A DNA stretch of 64,000 nucleotides, from NCBI GenBank assembly GCA_021825925.1, contig JAKAFP010000006.1, positions 124,001-188,000 on the forward strand. The letters run 5' to 3'. Below, in pieces: positions 1 to 7,326 of the stretch. This DNA comes from Chloroflexota bacterium. GTDB lineage: Bacteria; Chloroflexota; Anaerolineae; Anaerolineales; Anaerolineaceae. Below the pieces are notes generated by a model. It was not told the DNA's origin and searched no databases. It was given only the letters and a program-made list of their open reading frames with translations. Position 1 is the stretch's first letter. Every line of letters starts with the position of its first letter. Made by a program: the position numbers and the translations under genes.

Positions 1-1
1 G

Positions 2-340
2 GCACGTCATTATGCGTACCTGACCGCTTTCAACCCTCAATCCACCACGCTCAGCGCGGAAGAGAACCTGCAGCGCCACCAGGAATTGTGCCGGGAGATC
101 GAAGCCCTAGGCTTTCGTTTCCTGACCGGCAGGGCCATCCCCGATGCGGGTGAATGGGAACCCGAAACCTGCGTGTTTGCCTTTGATATGCCGCGCGCTG
201 TGGTGCTCGAACTTTGCCAGATGTATGCGCAAGACGGCGCCATGGTCGGAGAACTCGGGTCCGCGCCAAAACTGATGTTCACCCACCCCAAACTGCGCGA
301 AGATTTCAAGCACCTGCTGCAAAGCTGCGTGCTGGAATAA
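2..340 (+). CDS. DUF3293 domain protein, 3' part only
   Basis: The reading frame is open from the window edge to the TAA at 338-340, so the start lies upstream. The 112 visible residues carry the DUF3293 pattern: an early FNPQS stretch, then a Glu-Glu-Asn and Arg turn (SAEENLQRH), a G-F-R-F-L-T-G strand, a W-E-P-E segment, and a late FGQ-like helix here reading LCQMYAQDGAM. The family is small (usually about 130-150 residues), cytosolic and without a known function. An internal TTG at 86 could start a shorter ORF, but the codons before it match the family, so it is not the start. Family assignment is from memory of the motif. Confidence 0.7.
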   Translation, partial: ARHYAYLTAFNPQSTTLSAEENLQRHQELCREIEALGFRFLTGRAIPDAGEWEPETCVFAFDMPRAVVLELCQMYAQDGAMVGELGSAPKLMFTHPKLREDFKHLLQSCVLE

Positions 341-661
341 TGTTGATTTGTTTTACCAATAAAATTTGTGGGAACGCCCTTCGTTACGCTCGGGTGCAGG
401 CGAAGAAAACGAACAAGCTTCAACTCATATTCTTTAACTACTCTTATTTGTTTTTGATTCAATTGAATTAAAAATCAAAAACAAAAAAAACAATTAATTG
501 CTATTCAATAAATAGTATTCATCTCAAATAAAGAACTTTTGTTCTATTTTTAATAGTATAACATACTTGTCAAGTGGTTAATAAGTGTGAATTTACCCCT
601 TGAAACCAGGTTTTTGGCAAATACCAATTAATAAAACGCATTGTTATAACCGCGGGGGGAT
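341..661. other. AT-rich intergenic stretch
   Basis: No convincing ORF is seen. It holds the AT-rich inverted repeat at 447-485 and, near 648-658, a short GC-rich word (AACCGCGGGGG) that also occurs in the arm of the hairpin at 6959-6973. No tRNA-like fold or clear promoter was found. Confidence 0.4.
447..485. repeat. 13-bp AT-rich inverted repeat
   Basis: Left arm TTTGTTTTTGATT (447-459) is perfectly complementary to AATCAAAAACAAA (473-485), with a 13-nt loop. It lies about 105 bp beyond the DUF3293 stop. No U-tract follows on the plus strand, so it is a poor terminator for that gene. Role unknown. Confidence 0.5.
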
Positions 662-702
662 ACAGAAAAAAAGGTGCATCCCTACAATCAGAATGCACCT
701 TT
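662..702 (-). terminator. Rho-independent terminator after the REC-CpaE gene
   Basis: On the minus strand AAAGGTGCAT (702-693) pairs with ATGCACCTTT (679-670) around a 13-nt loop, then a run of five T follows. It sits about 18 nt past the stop of the gene at 720-1937. Confidence 0.85.
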
Positions 703-719
703 CGAATACTTCTTCTAAT

Positions 720-1937
720 CTAAAAATATCGTTGAAATTTGTTGTCTGTTAATTTTATGATCGGTTTCTCTGGACTTTCTTCTTTCTCTAATTCTTTTCT
801 CACTGCCGTCAACCTCTGCGCCATTTTGGTAAAGGCCTGGCTGGTGGAGGTGCGCGGCGCGAGGGTCATGTAGGGTGTTCCCTGGTTGATGGCGCGCACC
901 ATGTTGACATTGTCGTATGGGATCTCTGCAAAGATCTCTTTTTTTAGTCCTTCGGCGATCTTGGCAGGGATCAACGAGCTCTTTTGGAAGGTCTCATTGA
1001 CCACGGGCAGCACTTTACGGCGGTCAATGCCCATTTCTTCAAACAGGCGCAGCGCCTGGTAGGCAGCATTAACCGAAGCCAGTTCCGGCGCAATGGGCAC
1101 GATGATGGCGTCGCATCTTTCCAGGATCGAGATGACGGGATCGGTAAAATGGTTGCCCGCGTCCACCACGATGTAAGGCGCAAGCATTTGAAGGGGCGTC
1201 CAGACCAGATCAACGGTGGCACGAGTGACCAGGTCGCCTTCTTCAAAGAACTGCGGTGAAGGCAGCAGGCTGATGCCTGAAGCGTGGTCGAGGATCATGG
1301 AACTGAGCAGTCCTTCTTCGATGCTGCCTTCAGGCCAATCAGCCAGGGAGGCCAGTGTGTTTTTAGGTTTGAGATTGAGCATCAGGGCGCACTGTCCACC
1401 CGAAAGCGCCATATCCCATAGGCAGGTTTTGATCTCGAGCAATTCAGCGATGGCCACAGCCAGGTTGACGGCAATGGAGGTGGTGCCCACCCCGCCGCGC
1501 AGACTGAAGACGGTAAAGACTTTTGAAGAAGACTGCGAAATGGAGGATTTTTCCTGGTTTCTGGTTAAAAGCGCTTTGACCCTTAACTCCAATTCGTCGG
1601 GGCTGACGGTCTTGCTGATGAAATCATCCGCGCCGGCTTCAAGCCCGGCGACCTTGTCTTTGAGATCGGTCTGGCTGGTGAGCATGATCACCGGCACTTT
1701 AGCCGTCTGTGCGTTGGAGCGGATCATTTTAACAAAGGTGTAGCCATCCATGCCCGGCATCATCACGTCAGAGATGATCAGGTCAGGCGTTTTATGAGAA
1801 GTATTCAGCCAATCCAGTGCGTTCTGGGGACGGTCATGCGCGGAAACCTCGTAACCCAATCGCAACAAAATGGCTTTTAATTTATATAAGGTGATCTCGC
1901 TGTCTTCAACGATCAGAATTTGATATTTTCCGTTCAT
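720..1937 (-). CDS. Receiver domain fused to CpaE/TadZ-type MinD-like ATPase
   Basis: The 405-aa protein has an N-terminal response-regulator receiver (residues 1-125: acidic ED pair at 11-12, phospho-acceptor D57 in ISDVMMPGMDG, T88 and K109), then a MinD/ParA-like ATPase with the deviant P-loop LRGGVGTTS at about 146-154, as in CpaE/TadZ proteins that place pili or flagella at the pole. The usual signature Lys of the motif is Arg here. The end is a charged tail. I chose ATG 1937 because GGAGG lies 6 nt upstream; a TTG at 1949 is also in frame. It follows the REC-Hpt gene by 33 bp and is probably co-transcribed. No pilus genes are nearby, so it is an orphan spatial regulator. The fold is clear, the cellular role is inferred. 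Confidence 0.85.
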   Translation of the reverse strand: MNGKYQILIVEDSEITLYKLKAILLRLGYEVSAHDRPQNALDWLNTSHKTPDLIISDVMMPGMDGYTFVKMIRSNAQTAKVPVIMLTSQTDLKDKVAGLEAGADDFISKTVSPDELELRVKALLTRNQEKSSISQSSSKVFTVFSLRGGVGTTSIAVNLAVAIAELLEIKTCLWDMALSGGQCALMLNLKPKNTLASLADWPEGSIEEGLLSSMILDHASGISLLPSPQFFEEGDLVTRATVDLVWTPLQMLAPYIVVDAGNHFTDPVISILERCDAIIVPIAPELASVNAAYQALRLFEEMGIDRRKVLPVVNETFQKSSLIPAKIAEGLKKEIFAEIPYDNVNMVRAINQGTPYMTLAPRTSTSQAFTKMAQRLTAVRKELEKEESPEKPIIKLTDNKFQRYF

Positions 1938-1970
1938 GGCGTCCTCCAAAGCAGAAACAACGAAGCGAAA

Positions 1971-2759
1971 TTAGTCTTTATCCAAATAATCATCCAGGGC
2001 GAGCCGCAATTCAAAGAACTCCTGCTTGACGCCTGATATAAACACGGCGAAGGGTTCAACCCCTGATTGTTTGACCAAGACTTCAAGACGGGCGCAGAAC
2101 TGTTCCATGCGCCGCCCCCCCACCTGGCTGCTGCTACCCTTCAATGTGTGCAGCGACCGTAATAGGTCATCCTTATTCTTTTTATCCGAGGCAACCTCGA
2201 TCTGTTCGATCAGTCCCGGGGTTCCGCTCTTAAACAACTCCACCAGGTGCCTGGCAGAATTCTTGCCATCCTCCCCCATCAAGGTCATGAAATCATTCAT
2301 GACGCTTTCATCAAGGATCGGAAAATCATTTAAAGAGGTGGATTTATTCTGGTCCCGCTGCTGCCCCTCCGGGTCCTCGCTTTGAACGGAAAGGTTCGCC
2401 AGGATGTTCACCAGCGCATCTATTTGCACGGGTTTGGTGAGCACATCATCCATGCCTGCGGCCAAATATTTTTCGCGACCTTCCGCGGATGACTCGGCCG
2501 TCAGCGCAATGATGCGCGGCTGCTTTTCGGGGGCGTAATGTGCACGGATCAATTTGGTCGCGGTCACGCCGTCCATCTCAGGCATCTGAATATCCATCAG
2601 AACAATGTCGAAATCCTGCCGGTCCATTTTATTGAGAACCTGGATGCCTGTTTTTGCCAGCACAGCGTCATATCCAATGCGACTCAAAATGCGCAGCATC
2701 AGATGCTGGTTCACTTCGTTGTCTTCAGCCAACAAAATTCGTAAATCAGAATTTGCCAT
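1971..2759 (-). CDS. Receiver-Hpt protein
   Basis: The 262-aa soluble protein has a receiver domain (residues 5-122; acidic pair 12-13, D56 in LMDIQMPEMDG, K109) joined by a short polar linker to a C-terminal histidine phosphotransfer domain, whose LHTLKGSSSQVG motif places the phospho-histidine at H204. Such proteins relay phosphate between hybrid kinases and response regulators. The next gene downstream also begins with a receiver, so the Hpt domain could pass phosphate to it; this is inference from the pairing. No histidine kinase is encoded in the window, so the input is unknown. Confidence 0.85.
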   Translation of the reverse strand: MANSDLRILLAEDNEVNQHLMLRILSRIGYDAVLAKTGIQVLNKMDRQDFDIVLMDIQMPEMDGVTATKLIRAHYAPEKQPRIIALTAESSAEGREKYLAAGMDDVLTKPVQIDALVNILANLSVQSEDPEGQQRDQNKSTSLNDFPILDESVMNDFMTLMGEDGKNSARHLVELFKSGTPGLIEQIEVASDKKNKDDLLRSLHTLKGSSSQVGGRRMEQFCARLEVLVKQSGVEPFAVFISGVKQEFFELRLALDDYLDKD

Positions 2760-2856
2760 TTATGGTACCTATGTTTGTCTGATCCCGATGAAATAATCTT
2801 GTACCATTATATCGGCTCTGCCCCAATCTGCAACTCAATTAAGCCTGCTAAATTGA

Positions 2857-3399
2857 TCAGCCGCCAAATATTTTCAAAATGGATGCGCCCCCGAAGGCAA
2901 ACAACAACATTTTGCCAACTTTTCCGATCCAACTCATTAACAAATAGCGCCACACCGGCAAACGCAGAGCGCCAGCCACCATGCCCGCAACATCAAAAAT
3001 CGGATTGGGAACAAAAGCCAAAACCAGAATGGTGATGTCGCCGTATTTTTTCATCCAGCCTGAGACTCGTTCATACCACTTTTTGTTTTCGATCATGGCC
3101 TGTCCGCTGAACCCCGCCAGGTAACCCGTCAGTTCGCCGATGGTCGCACCGGTACCGGCCGCCAATGCCACCCACCATGGATTGAAGACCGCCCCCATGG
3201 CCGAGGTGAATAGCACCCCCGGAACAGGCAGGATCAATGTGGCATTTGAAAACAGCGAGACAAAGAATATGCCAGGGTAGCCCAGTGCCCCGAACTTTTG
3301 TACTTCATTGCGATAGATGAACAATACCACGGTCACGGCAATGACGGCCGCAAGCACGAGGCCACGCACCACATTTAGCCGCCAACCCGTCAGCTTCAT
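2857..3399 (-). CDS. VTT-domain (DedA/TMEM64-like) membrane protein
   Basis: The 180-aa protein has about four to five hydrophobic segments. The N-terminal one (residues 9-28) is followed by the VTT/SNARE-associated core: P-V-P-G (NATLILPVPGV), the G-A-x-x-G-x-x-x-G-Y patch (GATIGELTGYLAG), and a C-terminal FVPNPIFDVAGMVAGAL segment. Family members are proposed lipid scramblases or undecaprenyl-phosphate flippases. The gene overlaps the end of the uridine kinase gene by 4 bp, so the two are translationally coupled, without an evident functional link. Substrate cannot be read from the sequence. Confidence 0.8.
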   Translation of the reverse strand: MKLTGWRLNVVRGLVLAAVIAVTVVLFIYRNEVQKFGALGYPGIFFVSLFSNATLILPVPGVLFTSAMGAVFNPWWVALAAGTGATIGELTGYLAGFSGQAMIENKKWYERVSGWMKKYGDITILVLAFVPNPIFDVAGMVAGALRLPVWRYLLMSWIGKVGKMLLFAFGGASILKIFGG

Positions 3400-4040
3400 T
3401 CTTCCTTGTGTTCTTCTTTTAGCAGGGATTCAATGCGCGCTATGACCATATCCATGGCGACCACGTTCAACCCACCTTCGGGGATGATCACATCCGCGTA
3501 ACGTTTGGAGGGTTCGACAAATTCAAGGTGCATCGGTCTGACCGTGCTCATGTACTGTTTGACCACGTTTTCAGTGGTCCTGCCGCGTTCGGTGATGTCT
3601 CGGTCAAGCCGGCGAATGAAGCGGATATCGGAATCGGTATCCACAAAGATCTTAACATCAAATAATTCACGCAAACAGGGATCGGCAAAAATAAGAATAC
3701 CCTCCACCAGGATCACCCGCTTGGGTTCCACGTGGATGGTCTCTGAGGTACGGCTGTGGGTGGTGAAATCATAAACCGGCACCTCCACCGCCTGCCAACT
3801 TTTGAGCTGCAAGATATGATCACGCAGCATCTCGGATTCAAGCGAATTCGGATGGTCAAAATTGACCTGGGCACGTTGAGCAGGCTCAAGACCGGTCAGT
3901 TCGCGATAATAGGAATCATGCTGCAGAAAGGCAATCCGCTGCTTTCCTACTCTTTTGAGAACCATATTGGCAACAGTGGTCTTGCCGGAGCCTGATCCGC
4001 CGGCTACACCGATCACGAGGGGGGTTGTTTTATTGGGCAT
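3396..4040 (-). CDS. udk: Uridine kinase
   Basis: The 214-aa cytosolic P-loop kinase phosphorylates uridine and cytidine in pyrimidine salvage. Walker A is GGSGSGKTT (catalytic-site K20), followed by the family block FLQHDSYYREL, the FDHPNSLE segment, VILVEGILIFADPCLRELFDVKIFVDTDSDIRFIRRLDRDITERGR with its lid arginines, and the late P-S-K-R-YADVIIPEGG. Length and motif order match Udk. The ATG at 4040 is only 6 nt after a TATAAT on the minus strand (4052-4047), so the transcript may be leaderless. It starts a two-gene unit with the VTT protein. Confidence 0.93.
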   Translation of the reverse strand: MPNKTTPLVIGVAGGSGSGKTTVANMVLKRVGKQRIAFLQHDSYYRELTGLEPAQRAQVNFDHPNSLESEMLRDHILQLKSWQAVEVPVYDFTTHSRTSETIHVEPKRVILVEGILIFADPCLRELFDVKIFVDTDSDIRFIRRLDRDITERGRTTENVVKQYMSTVRPMHLEFVEPSKRYADVIIPEGGLNVVAMDMVIARIESLLKEEHKEE

Positions 4041-4081
4041 GGGCTAATTATAGTTGAAAGTCGTAAAAATAAAAAAAGGGA

Positions 4082-4109
4082 TTGACATGAATACCAAAAT
4101 GATTATAAT
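4082..4109 (+). promoter_or_regulatory. Promoter of the marR gene
   Basis: Consensus -35 TTGACA (4082-4087), 16-bp spacer and consensus -10 TATAAT (4104-4109). The start codon is at 4133, so the leader is about 17 nt and shows no Shine-Dalgarno sequence. Confidence 0.8.
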
Positions 4110-4130
4110 TAGTTAGTAAAACCTAACTAA
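4109..4130. promoter_or_regulatory. Palindromic operator at the marR promoter
   Basis: Perfect palindrome TTAGTTAG (4109-4116), 6-nt spacer, CTAACTAA (4123-4130). It covers the end of the -10 box and the expected start of transcription, the usual place for an autorepressor site. The same element recurs at 4579-4598. Confidence 0.8.
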
Positions 4131-4132
4131 TT

Positions 4133-4564
4133 ATGAAAACAAACCTTGAGCCCCTCGAAAAAGTGATCGAAACTGCCAGCAGCATCATGGCAGAGATGGA
4201 AGAACGTGCCTTTCAAGACGAGCGGTTTTCTGAACTCTCCATGCGCCAGATGCTGTATCTTAATACCATCATCCGCATGGGTCACCCCACCTTCAGCGAC
4301 CTGGCCAGGGAACTTAATGTCTCAAAGCCTTCAGTGACGGCCAACGTGGGAACTTTGATCAAAAAAGGCTATGTCGAAAAAGTACAGGACCATGAAGATC
4401 TGAGGTCCTTTCACATCGTGACCACGCAAAAAGCGCTTGATTTTGATGAACTGCATCAAAACGTGCACAAAAACCTGGCCCATCACCTGTCTGCGCAGCT
4501 CAACCCCGATGAGATCGAGCAGCTTGCCATGCTGCTGACGAAAGCATTTGACGGCATAAGGTAA
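4133..4564 (+). CDS. MarR-family transcriptional regulator
   Basis: The 143-aa winged-helix protein has N- and C-terminal dimerisation helices around a DNA-binding domain: the recognition helix region is TFSDLARELNVSKPSVTANVGTLIKKGYVEKVQ (about residues 60-93) and the wing DHEDLRSFHIVTT follows. MarR dimers typically release DNA when a small aromatic or oxidant ligand binds. The consensus promoter and the palindrome directly before the gene, plus a second palindrome before the next gene, indicate that it represses itself and the downstream cassette. The ligand is unknown. Confidence 0.85.
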   Translation: MKTNLEPLEKVIETASSIMAEMEERAFQDERFSELSMRQMLYLNTIIRMGHPTFSDLARELNVSKPSVTANVGTLIKKGYVEKVQDHEDLRSFHIVTTQKALDFDELHQNVHKNLAHHLSAQLNPDEIEQLAMLLTKAFDGIR

Positions 4565-4578
4565 TTTTTTTATTTATA

Positions 4579-4598
4579 TAGTTAGTTTTGCCTAACTA
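4579..4598. promoter_or_regulatory. Second MarR-type operator
   Basis: TAGTTAG (4579-4585), 6-nt spacer, CTAACTA (4592-4598): the same half-sites and spacing as the operator at 4109-4130, here between the marR stop and the methyltransferase start. The Shine-Dalgarno AAAGGAG follows at 4601-4607. Confidence 0.78.
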
Positions 4599-4614
4599 AT
4601 AAAGGAGAACAAAT

Positions 4615-5172
4615 ATGACACAACTCGAATCCAACTACACCTGTCCCTGGTGGCTGCTGTTCACCTTTGACAACCCGCTGCGAAAGTTGATCCACAATCC
4701 ACACAAGATCCTACGCCCATACGTCAAAGCCGGCAGCACGGTGCTGGATGTGGGCTGCGGCATGGGCTATTTCTCGCTGGAGCTCGCCCGGCTGGTCGGC
4801 CCCCAAGGCAAGGTCTTTGCCGCGGACCTGCAGCCGCGGATGCTGGCAGGGCTTGAAAGACGATCCCACAAGGCAGGTCTTCAAACCGTGATCCAGCCCC
4901 ACCTGTGCGGTGCGAACAGCATTGGCTTGACCGAACCCGTGGACATGATCTTTGCCTTTTGGATGGTGCACGAGGTCAGTGACCGCAAGGCCTTTTTGCA
5001 GGAATTATTCAGCCTGCTCAAACCGGATGGGGTACTCCTGATCGTTGAACCCCTCATCCATGTTACGCAAAAAAACTTTGAATATACGCTTGACCTTGGG
5101 AATGAGATCGGTTTTTCAGAGATCTCCCACCCCGAGGTTGCCGTCAGCCGCTCGGTCGTATTTTTGAAATAA
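4615..5172 (+). CDS. Class I SAM-dependent methyltransferase
   Basis: The 185-aa protein has a Rossmann methyltransferase core. Motif I is VLDVGCGMGYFSLELA (about residues 43-58), the acidic motif II is VFAADLQPRML, and motif IV is the hydrophobic strand VDMIFAFWMVHEVSD; the LKPDGVLLIVEP strand follows. The closest feel is the UbiE/Methyltransf_11 type, but it is short and the C-terminal substrate lobe is minimal. It has a good ribosome site (AAAGGAG) and lies 18 bp before the next gene, so it opens an apparent three-gene operon under the MarR operator. Methyl acceptor unknown. Confidence 0.82.
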   Translation: MTQLESNYTCPWWLLFTFDNPLRKLIHNPHKILRPYVKAGSTVLDVGCGMGYFSLELARLVGPQGKVFAADLQPRMLAGLERRSHKAGLQTVIQPHLCGANSIGLTEPVDMIFAFWMVHEVSDRKAFLQELFSLLKPDGVLLIVEPLIHVTQKNFEYTLDLGNEIGFSEISHPEVAVSRSVVFLK

Positions 5173-5190
5173 AAACTAAAAAGGAAAAAA

Positions 5191-5805
5191 ATGAAAACAA
5201 ATATTAAATCCATTCCGCTGTCCAAAAAATTCTTCCCCGGTCTGCTGCCGCTGGTGGGTCAGAAACAGTATGAACTTGTGCTCGCCCGATACTCTGACCT
5301 TTATTTAAAGTGTGACATGCCTGAAAACGCCATGCTAAAACACCACCTCGTTCAGGGCATTTTGCCAGGGCTGGCCTATTACCAACTTCTACGCGAAGAA
5401 GGTAAATCACAAGAAGCCGCACTCGAAAAAATTGATCAGATATTTGAAGCAGTTTTTGAAGATCACATGAAGGAATTTCAGAGGCTTGGACGTCTGCCTT
5501 TTGTTTATACTCTCTTAAGAGCAGTGATTAAAACGGCCATGCGAGAATACCCAGCCGAAGGGTGGGAAATGATCTGGCAGCAGGTGGATGGAAACGCCAT
5601 CCGCTTCAGGATGAACACCTGTTTCTACTACAATACATTATCGGCTTACGGCGCCCCGGAACTGACTGCTGCTTACTGCCGCGTGGATGACCTGATCTAC
5701 GGAAACATGTCATCTCAGGTGCTCTGGCAGCGCACGCAAACCATTGCCCGCGGCGCGGAATACTGCGATTTCTGCTTCGCCAACGCTCGCAAGGCGGCCA
5801 AATGA
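5191..5805 (+). CDS. L-2-amino-thiazoline-4-carboxylate hydrolase-family protein
   Basis: The 204-aa soluble protein resembles the ATC hydrolase family (PF14196), named after an enzyme of D,L-ATC to L-cysteine conversion, though most members are of unknown activity. Recognisable parts are the early HHLVQGILPGLAYYQLLREEG helix pair, an Arg-containing central segment, and the C-terminal block with R-T-Q-T-I-A-R-G-A-E-Y-C-D-F (about 185-198), including the family Cys. It is placed between a methyltransferase and a reductase and overlaps the latter by 4 bp. A named reaction should not be transferred without testing. Confidence 0.7.
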   Translation: MKTNIKSIPLSKKFFPGLLPLVGQKQYELVLARYSDLYLKCDMPENAMLKHHLVQGILPGLAYYQLLREEGKSQEAALEKIDQIFEAVFEDHMKEFQRLGRLPFVYTLLRAVIKTAMREYPAEGWEMIWQQVDGNAIRFRMNTCFYYNTLSAYGAPELTAAYCRVDDLIYGNMSSQVLWQRTQTIARGAEYCDFCFANARKAAK

Positions 5806-6752
5806 AGATACTGGTCTACGGCGCGGGAGTGCTGGGCAGCCTATACGCTGCCCGCTTTTTCCAGTCCGGATATGACGTGACCCTGCTCGCCCGCGGCAAA
5901 CGCTATGATGAAATTACCCAAAATGGCGTCATCCTTGAAGGAGCGATTTCCGGCGAGCGTATGGTCTGCCATGTGCCGGTCTGCCAGACGCTTGAACCTG
6001 AGGATGATTACGACCTGATCGTCGTGCTGGTGCGCGCGGACCAGGTTGCCGGGCTGCTGCCATCGTTGTCAGCCAATCGCCGCTCAAAGCAGATCCTGTT
6101 CATGGTCAACAACCCCGGCGGCTATTCCGAATGGTCAAAAGCGGTGGGCCGCGAACGCCTGCTGCTGGGCTTTGCTGGCGCTGGCGGCACCCGCCAGAAC
6201 GGCGTGGTGCGTTATCACGTGGTCTCACCCCTTCTGCAGCCGACCACCCTGGCAGAGCTGGACGGCCGCAAGACTGAACGCATTAAGGACATCGCCAGCG
6301 TATTCAGGATTGCAGGTTTTGCCACCGCCCTCTGCACCAACATGGAAGCCTGGCAGAAAACCCATGTTGCCTGGGTCTCGCCGGTGGCCAATGCCATCCT
6401 CGCGGCCGGCGGAGACGGCAGGGCGCTCTCGCAGCGGCCTGACCTGCTGCGGTTGCTGGTTGAGTCCATTCACGAAAGTTTTGCCGTGCTGCGCAGGCTG
6501 AAGATCCCGGTCACACCATCCAAATTGAAGAGCCTTACTGCAATGCCCAAATGGCTGACCCGTGGGATCTTAAAAGAATGGAGCAAGACCAGCCACTTTG
6601 ACACCATCGCCACCCGCCACACCCTGGCTGCCTACGGTGAAATGAAGCTGCTTTCGCAGGACTTCCAGACCATTGCCAGGTCCGCCAAGGTCCCCACCCC
6701 GGCGCTGGATCAACTGCATTGTTATATGCTGGATTGGAAACAATCAAAATAG
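5802..6752 (+). CDS. Ketopantoate reductase-family (PanE/ApbA) oxidoreductase
   Basis: The 316-aa protein starts with the NAD(P)-binding motif ILVYGAGVLGSLYAARF (about 3-19) and LLARG that in PanE contacts the NADPH phosphate. The middle VVLVRADQVAGLL and GFAGAGGTRQNGVVRYH segments fit the family; the C-terminal helical domain carries W-Q-K-T-H at the position of the catalytic Lys. PanE reduces ketopantoate to pantoate, but many homologues reduce other 2-keto acids. The position at the end of the MarR-controlled cassette, far from other pantothenate genes, argues for a different substrate. ATGA overlap with the preceding gene. Confidence 0.75.
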   Translation: MKILVYGAGVLGSLYAARFFQSGYDVTLLARGKRYDEITQNGVILEGAISGERMVCHVPVCQTLEPEDDYDLIVVLVRADQVAGLLPSLSANRRSKQILFMVNNPGGYSEWSKAVGRERLLLGFAGAGGTRQNGVVRYHVVSPLLQPTTLAELDGRKTERIKDIASVFRIAGFATALCTNMEAWQKTHVAWVSPVANAILAAGGDGRALSQRPDLLRLLVESIHESFAVLRRLKIPVTPSKLKSLTAMPKWLTRGILKEWSKTSHFDTIATRHTLAAYGEMKLLSQDFQTIARSAKVPTPALDQLHCYMLDWKQSK

Positions 6753-7191
6753 AAAAATCAGTTTTTGTTTTAGTAAGGACCTTTTTGTAATTTCTTACAA
6801 GAGGAACTGAATGAATAATTAATAAAAATAAAAATACAAAAGCAAAATGCGATTAGCAAATAAAAAATCAAGCTCCAGGCACTAATATTAAGTGCGAATT
6901 TCCGATTTTCTACTTCAGACCCCCGCGGTTTTTCTTATGGTGACAAAACTCCATATTCAAACCGCGGGGGTCTTGATTGAGTGGTTCTCACGCTACAATA
7001 AACCTAGTGATAGGGTCGTTTGCGGTCCTCTTTCCGCAAGACGCACACAAGCCGCTGCTGACGGTTGCGGAACCGGTAATGGTTAAGAAGGTTGTGGTGA
7101 AGTGTGAAATGACGCAATAAAAGAGGGAGAAAAATAAAGGTTTTTACAACTCTCTATTTTCAATTCACGATTCTCTGGGTTAAATAAAAAG
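6753..7191. other. Structured intergenic region, possibly an RNA
   Basis: No ORF with family features is seen. Besides the long hairpin at 6917-6973, the plus strand shows a possible weak promoter (TTGATT 6973-6978, TACAAT 6994-6999, 15-bp spacer) and then compact foldable sequence, for example TTGCGG/CCGCAA around an 8-nt loop near 7019-7038. I could not match this to a known RNA family. Confidence 0.3.
6917..6973. repeat. Long GC-rich inverted repeat
   Basis: AGACCCCCGCGGTTT (6917-6931) is fully complementary to AAACCGCGGGGGTCT (6959-6973), and the 27-nt loop contains a second inner pairing (TATGG with CCATA). It lies 165 bp after the reductase stop. Neither strand has a U-tract after it, so it is not a standard terminator. 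Confidence 0.6.
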
Positions 7192-7264
7192 AGCCACCAC
7201 AGGGGATCGAACCCTGGACCTACCACTTACGAAGCGGTCGCTCTACCAACTGAGCTATGGTGGC
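7192..7264 (-). tRNA. tRNA-Thr (anticodon CGT)
   Basis: Minus-strand cloverleaf of 73 nt: acceptor GCCACCA/TGGTGGC, D arm GCTC/GAGC, anticodon stem ACCGC/GTGGT with loop TTCGTAA (anticodon CGT, reads ACG), T arm CAGGG-TTCGATC-CCCTG. The CCA end is not encoded. Confidence 0.96.
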
Positions 7265-7287
7265 GTATAATTACCAACGCGACGCAA

Positions 7288-7317
7288 ATTATATCAGCAC
7301 CCCCGCTGAAAAGGCAA
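7288..7317 (-). promoter_or_regulatory. Promoter of tRNA-Thr
   Basis: Minus strand TTGCCT (7317-7312), 18-bp spacer, TATAAT (7293-7288). Transcription should start about 17 nt before the tRNA. The -35 box overlaps the ribosome site of the divergent glycosyltransferase gene. Confidence 0.6.
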
Positions 7318-7326
7318 GGAAATCAC

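Noticed and set aside
341..719. CRISPR array or IS remnant in the AT-rich gap
   Set aside because: No regularly spaced repeats and no transposase-like frame; only one inverted repeat and a terminator.
984..1743. Long plus-strand frames opposite the REC-CpaE gene
   Set aside because: Codon-bias shadows of a clearly coding minus-strand gene; no family features or ribosome sites.
6046..6501. 151-codon frame inside the ketopantoate reductase-like gene
   Set aside because: Same-strand shadow in another frame, Pro/Ala/Arg/Trp-rich, no homologous motif.
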